This document shows, one piece after another, positions 36,654 to 45,395 of a DNA stretch of 46,751 nucleotides (position 1 is its first letter; each line of letters opens with the position of its first letter). The stretch spans positions 1-46,751 of the forward strand of contig NZ_LKKO01000045.1 in the NCBI RefSeq assembly GCF_001455965.1, given 5' to 3'. Position numbers and translations under genes: made by a program. The notes beneath the pieces were generated by a model. That model was not told the DNA's origin. It saw nothing but the letters and a program-made list of their open reading frames with translations, and did not search any database. This stretch comes from Methylobacterium sp. GXS13. Its GTDB lineage: Bacteria; Pseudomonadota; Alphaproteobacteria; Rhizobiales; Beijerinckiaceae.

Positions 36654-37055
36654 ATGAGCAGCGACCAGGTCGCCAAGCTGGCGGCGACGATCGAGGTCTT
36701 GACGGGGGCGGTGCACTTTTTGATCGCCGAGCGGGTCGCGGCCCAGCCGGAAGCGGCCCAGGGCGACCTGCTGCACATCCTGCAGCGGGCGTTCTCGACC
36801 GCGCCCCGCCCGGAGGAGGCGGTCACCGGCCGCTCCGCGCTGACGCCCGGCGACATGGCCCTGTGGATGCCGATCGTGGCCGCCGGCATGATGGACGAGG
36901 TCCGCCGCCAGATCGGCCGCCAGCCCGAGGGGGTCACCCACATCGTGCTGGGCCGGACCAGCCCCGGCCCCGCCTCAGAAGTGGCTGAACGCCCCAGCCG
37001 CGAACGCCAGCGCAGCGCCATCGCCCATTTCGAAGCCGGGCGGGCCGTCGCCTGA
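36654..37055 (+). CDS. Small protein of unknown function behind a CtrA-type site
   Basis: A 133-residue protein I do not recognise. It starts M-S-S-D-Q-V-A-K-L-A-A-T-I-E-V-L-T-G-A-V, a helical segment, continues with L-L-H-I-L-Q-R-A-F-S and M-A-L-W-M-P-I-V-A-A-G-M-M-D-E-V-R-R-Q, and ends in a basic tail. It is probably cytoplasmic with no signal peptide. The last 81 bases overlap the 3' end of thiL tail-to-tail. I prefer the ATG at 36654; an ATG at 36642 in the same frame is possible. The adjacent CtrA-type site suggests cell-cycle or motility-linked expression. Confidence 0.65.
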   Translation: MSSDQVAKLAATIEVLTGAVHFLIAERVAAQPEAAQGDLLHILQRAFSTAPRPEEAVTGRSALTPGDMALWMPIVAAGMMDEVRRQIGRQPEGVTHIVLGRTSPGPASEVAERPSRERQRSAIAHFEAGRAVA

Positions 37056-37970
37056 GGTGACGGTGCCGATGGCGGTGAGCGGGATGCCGGCTTCCGCCGC
37101 CTCGGCGCGGAGCGCGTCGAGCCCCTCCGGGGCGACCGTGCAGAGAATTTCGTAATCGTCTCCACCGGTTAGGATCGGCTCGATCAGGCCGGGCTCCGCC
37201 GCGCGCGCCCGGGCGGCGGCCTCCGAGAGCGGCACGGCCTCGACCGCGATCCGGGCGCTACGCCCCCCGCCCAGCATCTTAGCGAGGTCGCCGGCGAGCC
37301 CATCCGACACGTCCATCGCCGCCGCGGCGTGGCGGCGGATCGCGCCCGCCAGGGCGAGGCGCGGGCGCGGATGCAGGTAGCGGTCGGCCAGCACCGCCCG
37401 CTGCGCCGGATCGAGGGACGCCGCCCAGGCCGCCTCCGGCTCCAGGCGCAGCCGCAGGCCGAGCGCCGCATCGCCGATCGTGCCGCTGACGCAGATCCGG
37501 TCACCGACTCGTGCGGTGCCGCGCCGGACGATGCCGCCGCCCGGCACCTCGCCGAACGCCGTGATCCCGATCAGGGCCGGGCCGCCGGAGCGCACCGTAT
37601 CGCCGCCGAGCAGCGGGCAGCCGGCCGCGGCGGCCGCCGCCCCGAGCCCCTCGGAGAAGCCGGCGAGCCACGCCTCGGTCCAGTCGTCGGGGAGCGCCAG
37701 GGTCAGCAGAAAGCCGCGCGGCACCGCGCCCTTCGCGGCGATGTCGGACAGGTTCACGCCGAGCGCCTTGCGGGCGATCGAGGCCGGGGGATCGTCGGGG
37801 AAATAATGGATCCCGGCCACCACCGCGTCGGCCGTGACCACGAGGTCGTGCCCGGGGGTCGGCGTCAGCGTCGCGGCATCGTCCCGGAGCCCGTCTGCCC
37901 CCGGTCCCGCCAGCGGGGCAAAGTAGCGGGCGATCAGCCCCTCCTCGGAGGCGCGATCCGGCCCGGCCAT
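36975..37970 (-). CDS. thiL: Thiamine-monophosphate kinase
   Basis: A 331-residue kinase that phosphorylates thiamine monophosphate to the active diphosphate, of the AIR-synthase fold. Motifs are T-A-D-A-V-V-A-G-I-H-Y, A-L-G-V-N-L-S-D-I-A-A-K-G, G-G-D-T-V-R-S, D-V-S-D-G-L-A-G-D-L and G-G-D-D-Y-E-I-L. The length is usual. Its ATG follows the nusB stop by 3 bases, so ribH-nusB-thiL is one transcription unit. Its 3' end is overlapped by the opposite-strand gene. Confidence 0.95.
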   Translation of the reverse strand: MAGPDRASEEGLIARYFAPLAGPGADGLRDDAATLTPTPGHDLVVTADAVVAGIHYFPDDPPASIARKALGVNLSDIAAKGAVPRGFLLTLALPDDWTEAWLAGFSEGLGAAAAAAGCPLLGGDTVRSGGPALIGITAFGEVPGGGIVRRGTARVGDRICVSGTIGDAALGLRLRLEPEAAWAASLDPAQRAVLADRYLHPRPRLALAGAIRRHAAAAMDVSDGLAGDLAKMLGGGRSARIAVEAVPLSEAAARARAAEPGLIEPILTGGDDYEILCTVAPEGLDALRAEAAEAGIPLTAIGTVTSGDGPPGFEMGDGAALAFAAGAFSHF

Positions 37971-37973
37971 GGT

Positions 37974-38570
37974 TCAGGCCTTCTTGGCGGGCGGCTTCCC
38001 GGAGCCCGGCTTGCCGCTTCCCTTATTGCCGCCGCCCTTCGGCGCGCTCATCTCGCCCGGCCGCACTTCCCGGGCGACCCGGTCGAGCACGGCGTTGACG
38101 AGGCCCGGCTCGTCGGCGGTGTAGAAGCTGTGGGCCACGTCGACATATTCGGAGATCGCCGCCGGCGCCGGCACGTCGGGCCGGAACATCAGTTCGTAGG
38201 CGCCCGCCCGCATGATCGCCCGCAGCACGATCTCGATCCGCCGGAGCGGCCAGCCCTGGGCCAGGGCCTGGTCGAGCTTCTGGTCGATCGCCCGCTGCTC
38301 CTCCACGGTGCCGCGCAGCAGATCGCGGAAGAAGGCGGTCTCGGCCTTGGGATGCAGGATCCCGTCGACCTCCTGGCCGATCCAGAACGCCTCGAACTCG
38401 GCGAGCGCGTCGAGGACGCCCTTACCGGAGATGTCCATCTCGTAGAGCGCCTGCACCACAGCGAGGCGCGCGCCACTGCGCGGGCTGATCGTCCGGGCGG
38501 TCTCCTGGATGCCCTCTGGGGCGCTATCCTGGGCGGTGCCGTCCGGCCTGGTTTCGGTGGTCCCGGTCAT
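37974..38570 (-). CDS. nusB: Transcription antitermination factor NusB
   Basis: A 198-residue RNA-binding protein that works with NusE (S10) in rRNA antitermination. The core (about residues 30-175) has A-R-L-A-V-V-Q-A-L-Y-E-M-D, R-I-E-I-V-L-R-A-I-M-R-A-G-A-Y-E-L, and I-S-E-Y-V-D-V-A-H-S-F. It carries an extra acidic N-terminus and a Gly/Lys-rich C-terminal tail (G-K-P-P-A-K-K-A), lengthening it beyond the usual ~140-160. It lies 11 bases downstream of ribH. Confidence 0.94.
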   Translation of the reverse strand: MTGTTETRPDGTAQDSAPEGIQETARTISPRSGARLAVVQALYEMDISGKGVLDALAEFEAFWIGQEVDGILHPKAETAFFRDLLRGTVEEQRAIDQKLDQALAQGWPLRRIEIVLRAIMRAGAYELMFRPDVPAPAAISEYVDVAHSFYTADEPGLVNAVLDRVAREVRPGEMSAPKGGGNKGSGKPGSGKPPAKKA

Positions 38571-38581
38571 GTCGGTTCTCG

Positions 38582-39070
38582 TTATTGCGGGCGCGCCGCC
38601 TCGGCCGCGCGCTTGAGGGCGAGCACCGCGAGTGCCGCCTCGGCCGCGCCGCCGCCCTTGTTCATCTCGGCGACCCGGGCGCGTTCCAGCGCCTGCGCCT
38701 CGGTCTCGACGGTGAGGATGCCGTTGCCCAGCGGCAGCCGACGCTGGACCGAAAGGTCCATCAAGGCGCGGGCGCTCTCGCCGGCCACGATGTCGTAGTG
38801 TCCGGTCTCGCCGCGGATCACGCAGCCGAGGGCCACCACGGCATCGTAATCGTCCGCCAGGATCGCCACCGCGGCGGGAATCTCCAGGGCGCCCGGCACC
38901 GTCACCACGGTGGCGTGCGCGCCGGCCGCCTCGATCGCCGCCCGCGCGCCAGCCAGCAGCTCGTCCGCGAGGGCGTCGTAGTAACGCGCCTCGACGACAA
39001 GGATGCGGGCGCCGGCGAGCGCCGGATCCGCGGGCTTCGGCGCCGTGGCGGCGCGGGTCTGGGCGACCAT
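38582..39070 (-). CDS. ribH: 6,7-dimethyl-8-ribityllumazine synthase
   Basis: A 162-residue lumazine synthase that joins the RibA/RibB- and RibD-derived precursors to give the substrate of riboflavin synthase. Motifs are [27 protein letters not shown] with the active-site His, and N-G-I-L-T-V-E-T. It heads ribH-nusB-thiL. Its pathway partners ribD and ribE are 27 kb away on the opposite strand. No FMN riboswitch is visible in the 108 bases upstream. Confidence 0.95.
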   Translation of the reverse strand: MVAQTRAATAPKPADPALAGARILVVEARYYDALADELLAGARAAIEAAGAHATVVTVPGALEIPAAVAILADDYDAVVALGCVIRGETGHYDIVAGESARALMDLSVQRRLPLGNGILTVETEAQALERARVAEMNKGGGAAEAALAVLALKRAAEAARPQ

Positions 39071-39178
39071 GGCTTCGTCCGGTCGGTTTTAGGGGCTGAC
39101 GGGGCGCCGGCAGCGGGCACCCACAAGGGAGTGGGACGGTTAGACCGAAGCGGCCGGCGCGACAAGCGGCGGGGGCGC

Positions 39179-39748
39179 CTAGCGCACCAGCGGTGGCAGC
39201 GGCGGCGGCCCGCCTTCGGGCAACGCCGTGCGGGCGACGTTCATGGTCATGGCCAGCAGCGCATAGTAGCCGTTGATGCCGGTGAGATCGATCACGCCCT
39301 GCTCGCCGAAGCGCGCCACCACGGCGGCGTAGGTGACCTCGCTCACCGCGCGGTTGTGCTGCAGCTCGGTCGAGAACGCGTAAGCAAGCGCCTCGTCGTC
39401 GCTCATCGTGTCGGGACGGCGCCCCTCGGCCAAAGCCTGCGCGGTCTCCGGTGCGACCCCGGCCTTGAGGGCGATCGGGTGATGAATCTGCCACTCGACC
39501 TGCTGATTCCACAGACGGGCGACGATCAGGATCACGAACTCGCTGATGCGCAGCGGCAGGGCGCTGCCGTAGCGGAGATAGAGCCCCATGCGGCTGGCGC
39601 ACAGCATCAGGTCGGGGCTGCGCAGCAGCGGCACGAACGGCCCGAAGACCGGGACCCCGCGCTCGGCCCGGAACGCGTCCGCAGCCGCGACCTGCGCTTC
39701 CGAAAGGTTCTCGACCGGGATCTCCGGCAGGCGGTCCGTACGCGTCAT
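39179..39748 (-). CDS. Carboxymuconolactone-decarboxylase-family protein
   Basis: A 189-residue helical protein of the CMD/AhpD-like superfamily. It has the family helix S-E-F-V-I-L-I-V-A-R-L-W-N-Q-Q-V-E-W-Q-I-H-H-P-I-A and a later G-V-I-D-L-T-G-I-N-G-Y-Y-A-L. The C-x-x-C of AhpD peroxidase partners is absent, so a disulphide-reductase role is unlikely. The substrate is unknown. The ATG at 39748 follows the typical T-R-T-D-R-L-P start. Two copies of CCGTACGCGT, 33 bases apart (39736 and 39769), flank the start region. Confidence 0.88.
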   Translation of the reverse strand: MTRTDRLPEIPVENLSEAQVAAADAFRAERGVPVFGPFVPLLRSPDLMLCASRMGLYLRYGSALPLRISEFVILIVARLWNQQVEWQIHHPIALKAGVAPETAQALAEGRRPDTMSDDEALAYAFSTELQHNRAVSEVTYAAVVARFGEQGVIDLTGINGYYALLAMTMNVARTALPEGGPPPLPPLVR

Positions 39749-39890
39749 GGCTTGCCCGTTCTCCCGTACCGTACGCGTGTGACGCACTCTGGATTTCCGA
39801 TCCCTGTCAGCCTAGACCGTTCAGGCTCACAGGGACGCCCCGCGCCCGATCCGGACGCGCTCCGAAACCCCGCCAGCGAGGCTTACGGCT

Positions 39891-40646
39891 TTGGCCCTCC
39901 CCGTCAACGAACGCCGGCGCATCATGCTGCTCACGGGCGCAAGCCGGGGCATCGGCCACGCCACGGTCAAGCGCTTCTCAGCGGCCGGCTGGCGAGTCAT
40001 CACCTGCTCGCGCCACGCGTTTCCCGAAAACTGCCCCTGGGAGATGGGCCCCGAGGATCACCTTCAGGTCGATCTCGCGGACGCACAGGACACGATGCGC
40101 GCCATCGAGGAGGTCCGTGGGCGGCTCGACGCCGAGGGCGGCGTGCTGCACGCGCTGGTCAACAATGCCGGCATCTCGCCGAAGGGTCCGGCGGGCGAGC
40201 GCTTGGGCGCCCTGGCCACCGAGTTCGACGGCTGGCAGCGGGTGTTCCAGGTCAACGTCTTCGCCACGATCCTGCTGGCCCGCGGCCTGCGCGACGAGCT
40301 CGCCCGGGCCCGGGGCTCGATCGTCAACGTCACCTCCATCGCGGGTTCCCGGGTCCACCCGTTCGCGGGCGCGGCCTACGGCACCTCCAAGGCGGCGCTC
40401 GCCGGCCTGACCCGCGAGATGGCCGCCGATTTCGGCCCCCTCGGCGTGCGGGTCAACGCGATCTCCCCCGGCGAGATCGACACCTCGATACTGTCGCCCG
40501 GCACGGAAAAGCTCGTCGAGCAGATCCCGCAGCGGCGGCTCGGCACCCCGGACGAGGTCGCCAAGGCGATCTACTTCCTGTGCACCGATGCCTCGTCCTA
40601 TGTGAACGGGGCCGAGCTGCACATCAACGGCGGCCAGCACGTTTGA
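39891..40646 (+). CDS. Short-chain dehydrogenase/reductase
   Basis: A 251-residue classical SDR. The cofactor motif is T-G-A-S-R-G-I-G (15-22), then N-N-A-G-I-S, and the catalytic Ser-Tyr-Lys is in V-T-S-I-A-G and A-A-Y-G-T-S-K. P-G-E-I-D-T near residue 197 is usual. The substrate is unknown. TTG at 39891, preceded by GCGAGG, is the likely start; the only ATG (39924) would begin three residues before the glycine motif and is the alternative. It heads a tight run of four genes. Confidence 0.88.
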   Translation: MALPVNERRRIMLLTGASRGIGHATVKRFSAAGWRVITCSRHAFPENCPWEMGPEDHLQVDLADAQDTMRAIEEVRGRLDAEGGVLHALVNNAGISPKGPAGERLGALATEFDGWQRVFQVNVFATILLARGLRDELARARGSIVNVTSIAGSRVHPFAGAAYGTSKAALAGLTREMAADFGPLGVRVNAISPGEIDTSILSPGTEKLVEQIPQRRLGTPDEVAKAIYFLCTDASSYVNGAELHINGGQHV

Positions 40647-40675
40647 CCCGGCGATCCGGGCGGCCTGTGACCGCC

Positions 40676-41794
40676 ATGCGCCAAGCTCCGGCCGTCGAGC
40701 GGCGGCGCTTTGCGATCCTCCTCAGCCTGTTTCTGTGCACGCCGCTCGCCTCCCCCCGCGCGGAGGCGCCGGGCGTCCGGATCCTCGACCTGCCCTTCAA
40801 GGTGCGGGCGTTGCGCGGACCGCGCAGCGAGGCGGCGGTCTCCGTGGCGACCTCCGGCCTCCTGCCGATCGCCGGCGCGAAAGCCGGCCCGGCGGCCGGC
40901 GACGAGGAGAGTGCCCCGATCGCCCTGATCTGGGGCGATGACGGCGGCGCGGTACTCAGTCTCACGGACGGCACGGTCATGGTCCGGCCGATCGGCCGGG
41001 ATGCGGTCGAGGGGCTGACCGCCGCCGAGACGCCGCGGGGCGCCTTGCCGGGCTCGCGCCGGGTCCTGGCCGGGGGCTTGAGCGCCTATCTCACCGGTCG
41101 CGCCCGGGCGCCCGACGGCGGCGACGCCGCCGCGGTCCTGACCGTCCGCGAACGCCAGCCGATGGCGGTCAGCACCGACCCGAAGCCCGTCCCGGTCGCC
41201 ACCGTCACGGTGCCGGCAGGCGGCGAGGCGGTGTTCGCGCCTCTCCGGCCGCGCCTGCTGCGCCTCGCCGGCCACCTGGCTCTCCTGGCCGCCACCCTGT
41301 CGGGAGCGGAGGCGGGGGGGCTCGTGCTGATCGGGCGTCCGGACGGTCAGCCCGCCTGGGGTGTCATGGCCCGCACGCCGCCGCAGCCCGGGCCGCCCCT
41401 CAAGATCGCCGGCATCGCGGATTTCGCCGGTTCCGGCGGCTTGCAGGCCGCCACGGTCAGCGCTCGAGGCCTGCTGCAGATCTGGACGCTGTCCCCCGAC
41501 ACGATCGAACCGGCCGGCGAGGCGTCGGGCTACGCAGCGGGCGACGGCGATGCCGACCTCGCCGTCACGAACCCCACCGCTGGGCCGCCCGAGCTCGTGC
41601 TGCCAGTGGCAGGCCGTCCCGAGATCGCCCTCCTCCAGGCCAAGGGCTCGCTGCACGAGCGCCTGCGCATCCCGCTGCCGGCGGCGGCAACGACCGGCAT
41701 CGTGGCGCTGGGCGAGGGCGCGGCGACGCGGCTGCTGGTCGGCCTCGCCGACGGGCGGGTCGCCGTCATCGCCCCGGACGGAGGCAAGCCGTGA
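40676..41794 (+). CDS. Secreted repeat protein (VCBS/FG-GAP-like), unknown function
   Basis: A 372-residue protein with a probable signal peptide ([11 protein letters not shown], hydrophobic core, cleavage after P-R-A-E-A or nearby). The body is a beta-propeller-like series of units resembling FG-GAP/VCBS repeats, e.g. [12 protein letters not shown] and L-A-V-T-N-P-T-A-G. Calcium-type D-x-D-x-D patterns appear only in degraded form. It is likely periplasmic or extracellular. The start could also be GTG 40667. It begins 29 bases after the SDR and ends in a GTGA overlap with the Nudix gene. Confidence 0.72.
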   Translation: MRQAPAVERRRFAILLSLFLCTPLASPRAEAPGVRILDLPFKVRALRGPRSEAAVSVATSGLLPIAGAKAGPAAGDEESAPIALIWGDDGGAVLSLTDGTVMVRPIGRDAVEGLTAAETPRGALPGSRRVLAGGLSAYLTGRARAPDGGDAAAVLTVRERQPMAVSTDPKPVPVATVTVPAGGEAVFAPLRPRLLRLAGHLALLAATLSGAEAGGLVLIGRPDGQPAWGVMARTPPQPGPPLKIAGIADFAGSGGLQAATVSARGLLQIWTLSPDTIEPAGEASGYAAGDGDADLAVTNPTAGPPELVLPVAGRPEIALLQAKGSLHERLRIPLPAAATTGIVALGEGAATRLLVGLADGRVAVIAPDGGKP

Positions 41795-42261
41795 CCGAGG
41801 GCACAGCCGATGGCGGTAGCCGCCTGTTTCCGACCCGACCCTATGTGGGCGCGTCGATCGCTGTGATCCGCGACGAGCGCGTCCTATTGGCGGCCCGGGC
41901 CAACGAGCCGATGCGCGGCGTCTGGACCCTGCCAGGCGGCCTAGTCGAGGCCGGCGAGGCCCTGGCCGAAGCGGCGTTGCGCGAATTGTCCGAGGAGGTC
42001 GGCCTCACCGCCGAGGTGGTGGGTGTGCTTTCGCCCACGGAGATCATCGTCCGGGACGAGGCCGGCCGCGCCCGCCATCACTACGTCGTCCATCCGCACG
42101 CCGCCCTGTGGTGCGGTGGCGAGCCCGTGACCGGTCCGGAGGCGCTTGGGGTGCGCTGGGCGACACGCGACGAGGTCGCCGGCTTGGCGACGACGCCCGG
42201 CCTGATCGAAACCCTGCACGAGGCGTTCACGCTTGTGCGTGAGATGGGAGCGCGCACGTGA
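41791..42261 (+). CDS. Nudix hydrolase
   Basis: A 156-residue protein with a perfect Nudix box: G50-x5-E56-x7-R64-E65-L66-x-E68-E69-x-G71-L72. It should hydrolyse a nucleoside diphosphate linked to some moiety, with Mg2+. The particular substrate (8-oxo-dGTP, ADP-ribose, other) cannot be told. The start is GTG at 41791 overlapping the preceding TGA (GTGA), and its own TGA overlaps the next GTG in the same way, so translation of three genes is coupled. Confidence 0.93.
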   Translation: MTEGTADGGSRLFPTRPYVGASIAVIRDERVLLAARANEPMRGVWTLPGGLVEAGEALAEAALRELSEEVGLTAEVVGVLSPTEIIVRDEAGRARHHYVVHPHAALWCGGEPVTGPEALGVRWATRDEVAGLATTPGLIETLHEAFTLVREMGART

Positions 42262-42692
42262 GGCTTCCGATCATCCTGTGTCTTGCCGTAGCACTCGCGG
42301 GGCCGGCCCTGGCGCAGCAGCGCGGCAGCCGCGCTGCACCCGCCCCCGCTAAGGATGCACCCAAGGAAGCGTCCCCGCCGGCCGACGTACCCGCCCCTTA
42401 CGACCGCGATCTGATGCGGATGTCCGAGATCATCGGGGCCCTAGCCTTCCTGCGTGGCCTCTGTGCGGCACCCGACGCAGCGGAATGGCCGGCTCGCATG
42501 AAGGCCCTGATCGAATCCGAGGGCGTGACCCCGGCTCGGCGCGACCGGCTGGCTGGCGCCTACAATCGCGGCTATCGCGGTTACGCGCTGACCTACAGGG
42601 TCTGCACGCCCGCGGCGCACGAGGCGGCCGCGCGCTACGTCGCCGAGGGCGACAGGCTGTCGCACGCCCTGGCCGGACGGTTCGGCGGGTGA
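42258..42692 (+). CDS. TIGR02301-type secreted protein
   Basis: A 144-residue protein with a clear signal peptide ([19 protein letters not shown], cleavage before Q-Q-R). A Pro/Ala/Lys-rich linker follows, then a helical domain, [21 protein letters not shown] and [13 protein letters not shown], matching the TIGR02301 family of Rhizobiales. Function is unknown. Two conserved Cys residues (in G-L-C and R-V-C-T) could form a disulphide in the periplasm. The GTG start overlaps the Nudix stop. Confidence 0.88.
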   Translation: MRLPIILCLAVALAGPALAQQRGSRAAPAPAKDAPKEASPPADVPAPYDRDLMRMSEIIGALAFLRGLCAAPDAAEWPARMKALIESEGVTPARRDRLAGAYNRGYRGYALTYRVCTPAAHEAAARYVAEGDRLSHALAGRFGG

Positions 42693-42850
42693 TGCAGAGG
42701 GAACACACCCCTTCCGCAACCCTGAGAAGCATCAAGTTCGAGCATCCGCGTTAACCGATCTGAAATTCCTGACTGGCCGAGGCGCGGGGAGCCGCCTATC
42801 ATTCGCTGGTCCGCCGGGTCCTGTGCCCGGCGCAGCGGAAGTATCGGCCT

Positions 42851-43105
42851 ATGCAGCACATCTCTCAGACCGCCCCCATCGAGGTTGATGTCGAGGAGAA
42901 ACGCGTCGCTCTGAGTTACGTCTCGGAGGCGTTCGCGGAAGGCTGCCTCGACGGCCTCGACGGTGATTGCATGGCCCAGGCCGCTCTCTTCGCAGCATTC
43001 CAGGAACTCGTGATGACCTACGGCGAGGAGGCCACTGCCCGCTACGCTGAGGGCTTTCCGGAGCGCATTCGCGGCGGCGCCTTCACGACGACCCTGCAGC
43101 ACTGA
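42851..43105 (+). CDS. Small conserved protein of unknown function
   Basis: An 84-residue acidic protein that begins M-Q-H-I-S-Q-T-A-P-I-E-V-D. It is helical, with Y-V-S-E-A-F-A-E-G-C-L-D-G-L-D-G-D-C-M-A-Q-A-A-L-F-A-A-F and a C-terminal Y-A-E-G-F-P-E-R-I-R-G-G. I do not know the family name but the sequence reads like a real, conserved gene. It lies alone between TIGR02301 and ygfZ, with a half CtrA-like TTAACC (42753-42758) about 95 bases upstream. Confidence 0.7.
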   Translation: MQHISQTAPIEVDVEEKRVALSYVSEAFAEGCLDGLDGDCMAQAALFAAFQELVMTYGEEATARYAEGFPERIRGGAFTTTLQH

Positions 43106-43212
43106 GGAGACCGGCGACGGTGAACGGTTGAGGCGGGCACGCGAAGCACCTACCTCCCGGCCACGCGCTCCGGGTTACCGGGTCGCCCCCGTCGCGTGAG
43201 GATCTGCCTGCC

Positions 43213-44067
43213 ATGCCCGTCGCCCTGCTGCCGGACCGTGCCCTCGTCACCGTTACCGGGCCGGATGCTGCCGCGCTGCTCCAGGGCGTGCTGACCTGCA
43301 ACGTCGAGACCCTTCAGGATGCAGAGGCCCGCCTCGGCGCCCTGCTGGCGCCGCAGGGCAAGATCCTGTTCGACTTCCTGATCTCGCGGATCCCGGATGG
43401 GTTCCGCCTCGACACGGCCATCGACCGCGCCGCCGACCTCGCCAAGCGCCTGACCCTCTACCGGCTGCGCGCGCAGGTCGCGATCGCGGTCGACCCGACC
43501 GTGGCGGTGGCGGCTGCCTGGGCCGGCGCCTCCCCGGCGGTGGAGACCGGAACCGTCGCCGATACCCGCCATGTCGATCTCGGCGCCCGACTCTACGCCG
43601 CCGAGGGCGCTTTTTCCGCCGATGCCGCGGAGGCGGATTACCACCGCCACCGCGTCCGGCTCGCCGTGCCCGAGGGCGGGCGCGACTACGCCTATGGGGA
43701 CGCGTTCCCCCACGAGGCGATGATGGACCAGCTCGGTGGCGTCGACTTCAAGAAGGGCTGCTACGTGGGCCAGGAGGTGGTCTCGCGCATGCAGCACCGC
43801 GGCACCGCCCGCACCCGGATCCTCGCGGCCCATTATCCGGGCGAGGCCCCTCCCCCCGGCGCCGAGATCAATGCCGGCGGCAAGGTTTTGGGCACCACCG
43901 GCAGCGCCGGAGAGAATCGCGGCCTCGCCCTGGTCCGCCTCGACCGCCTGGGCGATGCCCTTGCGGCCGGCGAGACGGTGCTGGCGGGCGACCGCCCGGT
44001 GACGTTCGAGAAGCCCGCCTACGCAACCTTCGCGCTCCCGGAAGCGGCGGGATCGCCGACGGCCTGA
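43213..44067 (+). CDS. ygfZ: Folate-binding Fe-S maintenance protein YgfZ
   Basis: A 284-residue member of the YgfZ/GcvT family, helping assembly or repair of certain Fe-S enzymes with tetrahydrofolate. The signature K-x-C-Y-x-G-Q-E is K181-G-C183-Y-V-G-Q-E188 followed by V-V-S-R-M. The N-terminal folate-binding part (L-L-Q-G-V-L-T-C-N and L-L-A-P-Q-G-K-I-L-F-D) is clear. Length is in the range of the alphaproteobacterial proteins. Confidence 0.94.
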   Translation: MPVALLPDRALVTVTGPDAAALLQGVLTCNVETLQDAEARLGALLAPQGKILFDFLISRIPDGFRLDTAIDRAADLAKRLTLYRLRAQVAIAVDPTVAVAAAWAGASPAVETGTVADTRHVDLGARLYAAEGAFSADAAEADYHRHRVRLAVPEGGRDYAYGDAFPHEAMMDQLGGVDFKKGCYVGQEVVSRMQHRGTARTRILAAHYPGEAPPPGAEINAGGKVLGTTGSAGENRGLALVRLDRLGDALAAGETVLAGDRPVTFEKPAYATFALPEAAGSPTA

Positions 44068-44128
44068 CCGCGGATCCGGTCGTGGTGCAGGAATAGCGTT
44101 CCGCTCCTGTTCTCGCTAAACCGGCGGC

Positions 44129-44743
44129 ATGTCCGAGACAGGCCTGATCGATCACCCCGATGGCTGCCCCCGCTGCTGGTGGGCCGGCCATGACCCGCTC
44201 TACGTCGCCTATCACGATACGGAATGGGGCGTGCCCGAGCGCGACGGCCGGGCGCTCTTCGAGAAGCTGATCCTCGACGGCTTCCAGGCCGGCCTGTCCT
44301 GGATCACGATCCTGCGTCGCCGCGACGGGTTCCGGGACGCGTTCTCCGGCTTCGATCCGGAGGCCATCGCCCGCTACGACGAGGTCGATGTCGCCCGGCT
44401 GATGGCGGACACCCGCATCATCCGCAACCGCGCCAAGATCCTGGGCACGATCGCCGGGGCCAGGGCCTGGCTGCGGATCGAGGAGAGCGGCCCCGGCTTC
44501 GCGCCGTTCCTGTGGGATTTTGTGGACGGGCGGCCGATCCAGGGCGGCGCCCGGAGCCGCGCCGAGATCCAGACCGAGACACCGGTCTCCCGGGCGATCG
44601 GCAAGGCCCTCAAGGCGGAGGGTTTCTCCTTCTGCGGCCCGACCATCGTTCACGCCTTCATGCAGGCGGTCGGGATGGTGAACGACCACCTCGTCGGCTG
44701 CCACCGGCATGGGCCCTGCGCCGAACTGGAGCAGCCGGCATGA
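44129..44743 (+). CDS. tag: DNA-3-methyladenine glycosylase I
   Basis: A 204-residue base-excision-repair enzyme that removes 3-methyladenine. It has the family start C-P-R-C-W-W followed by Y-V-A-Y-H-D-T-E-W-G-V-P, F-E-K-L-I-L-D-G-F-Q-A-G-L-S-W-I-T-I-L-R-R-R, and the C-terminal F-C-G-P-T-I-V-H-A-F-M-Q-A. C-H-R-H, together with the N-terminal Cys/His, forms the zinc snap. Its TGA overlaps the next ATG (ATGA), so it is coupled to the HD-domain gene. Confidence 0.96.
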   Translation: MSETGLIDHPDGCPRCWWAGHDPLYVAYHDTEWGVPERDGRALFEKLILDGFQAGLSWITILRRRDGFRDAFSGFDPEAIARYDEVDVARLMADTRIIRNRAKILGTIAGARAWLRIEESGPGFAPFLWDFVDGRPIQGGARSRAEIQTETPVSRAIGKALKAEGFSFCGPTIVHAFMQAVGMVNDHLVGCHRHGPCAELEQPA

Positions 44744-45342
44744 GCGAGGCGCGCGACCCGGCGCCCCGGGCCTGGCAGCGGATGCTGTCCGGCCGGCGCC
44801 TCGACCTGCTCGATCCCGCGCCCCGGGACATCGAGATCGCCGACATCGCCCACGGGCTCGCCCGGGTCGCCCGCTGGAACGGCCAGACTCATGGGCCGCA
44901 CGTCTTCTCCGTGGCCCAGCACAGCCTGCTGGTGGAGGCGGTCGGGCGCCACATCGCCCCCGGCTGCACCGATCCCGACGGGCTGGAGCTGCTGCTGCAC
45001 GACGCCCCGGAATACGTCGTCGGCGACATCATCTCGCCGCTCAAGGCCGCGATCGGTGATGCCTATCGCGGGGTCGAACTGCGCCTGCTCGCCGCCATAC
45101 GCCGCCGCTTCGGCCTGGCCGAGCCGGCAGCCACCCTCGGCAAGCTCGTCAAGCGCGCCGACCGGATCGCCGCCCATATCGAGGCGGTGGAACTCGCCGG
45201 ATTCACCCCGGACGAAGCCGTGCGCTACTTCGGAGACGCCCCGGACCTGCCCGGGACCGTCCTGGCGCTGGCCGAACCGTGGCCGACCGCACAGGCTGAA
45301 GCGGAGTTCCTCGACCGTTTCCACGCCCTGTGCCGGACCTGA
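44740..45342 (+). CDS. HD-domain hydrolase, YfbR-like
   Basis: A 200-residue protein with an HD metal-phosphohydrolase domain: H61 in V-A-Q-H-S-L-L, the H87-D88 pair in L-L-L-H-D-A-P-E-Y-V-V-G-D-I, and a distal Asp in K-R-A-D-R-I-A-A-H. The layout fits YfbR/YGK1-like 5'-deoxynucleotidases, which would suit a neighbour of a DNA-repair enzyme, but the substrate is not proven. An ATGA overlap with tag couples their translation. Confidence 0.86.
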   Translation: MSEARDPAPRAWQRMLSGRRLDLLDPAPRDIEIADIAHGLARVARWNGQTHGPHVFSVAQHSLLVEAVGRHIAPGCTDPDGLELLLHDAPEYVVGDIISPLKAAIGDAYRGVELRLLAAIRRRFGLAEPAATLGKLVKRADRIAAHIEAVELAGFTPDEAVRYFGDAPDLPGTVLALAEPWPTAQAEAEFLDRFHALCRT

Positions 45343-45395
45343 GCCCGAAGGCCTCCGCCCTCGATCCGTCACGATCCCGCGCCATGGGCCGCTGC

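Noticed and set aside
39071..39178. FMN riboswitch before ribH
   Set aside because: The short 108-base leader has no visible RFN-element pattern such as the conserved AGGGGC and GAGAGC-type boxes in order.
38585..40675. Very long upstream extension of the plus-strand frame that ends in the propeller-like gene
   Set aside because: It runs antisense to ribH and the carboxymuconolactone-decarboxylase gene and through the SDR gene in another frame. The real product begins at the signal peptide at 40676.
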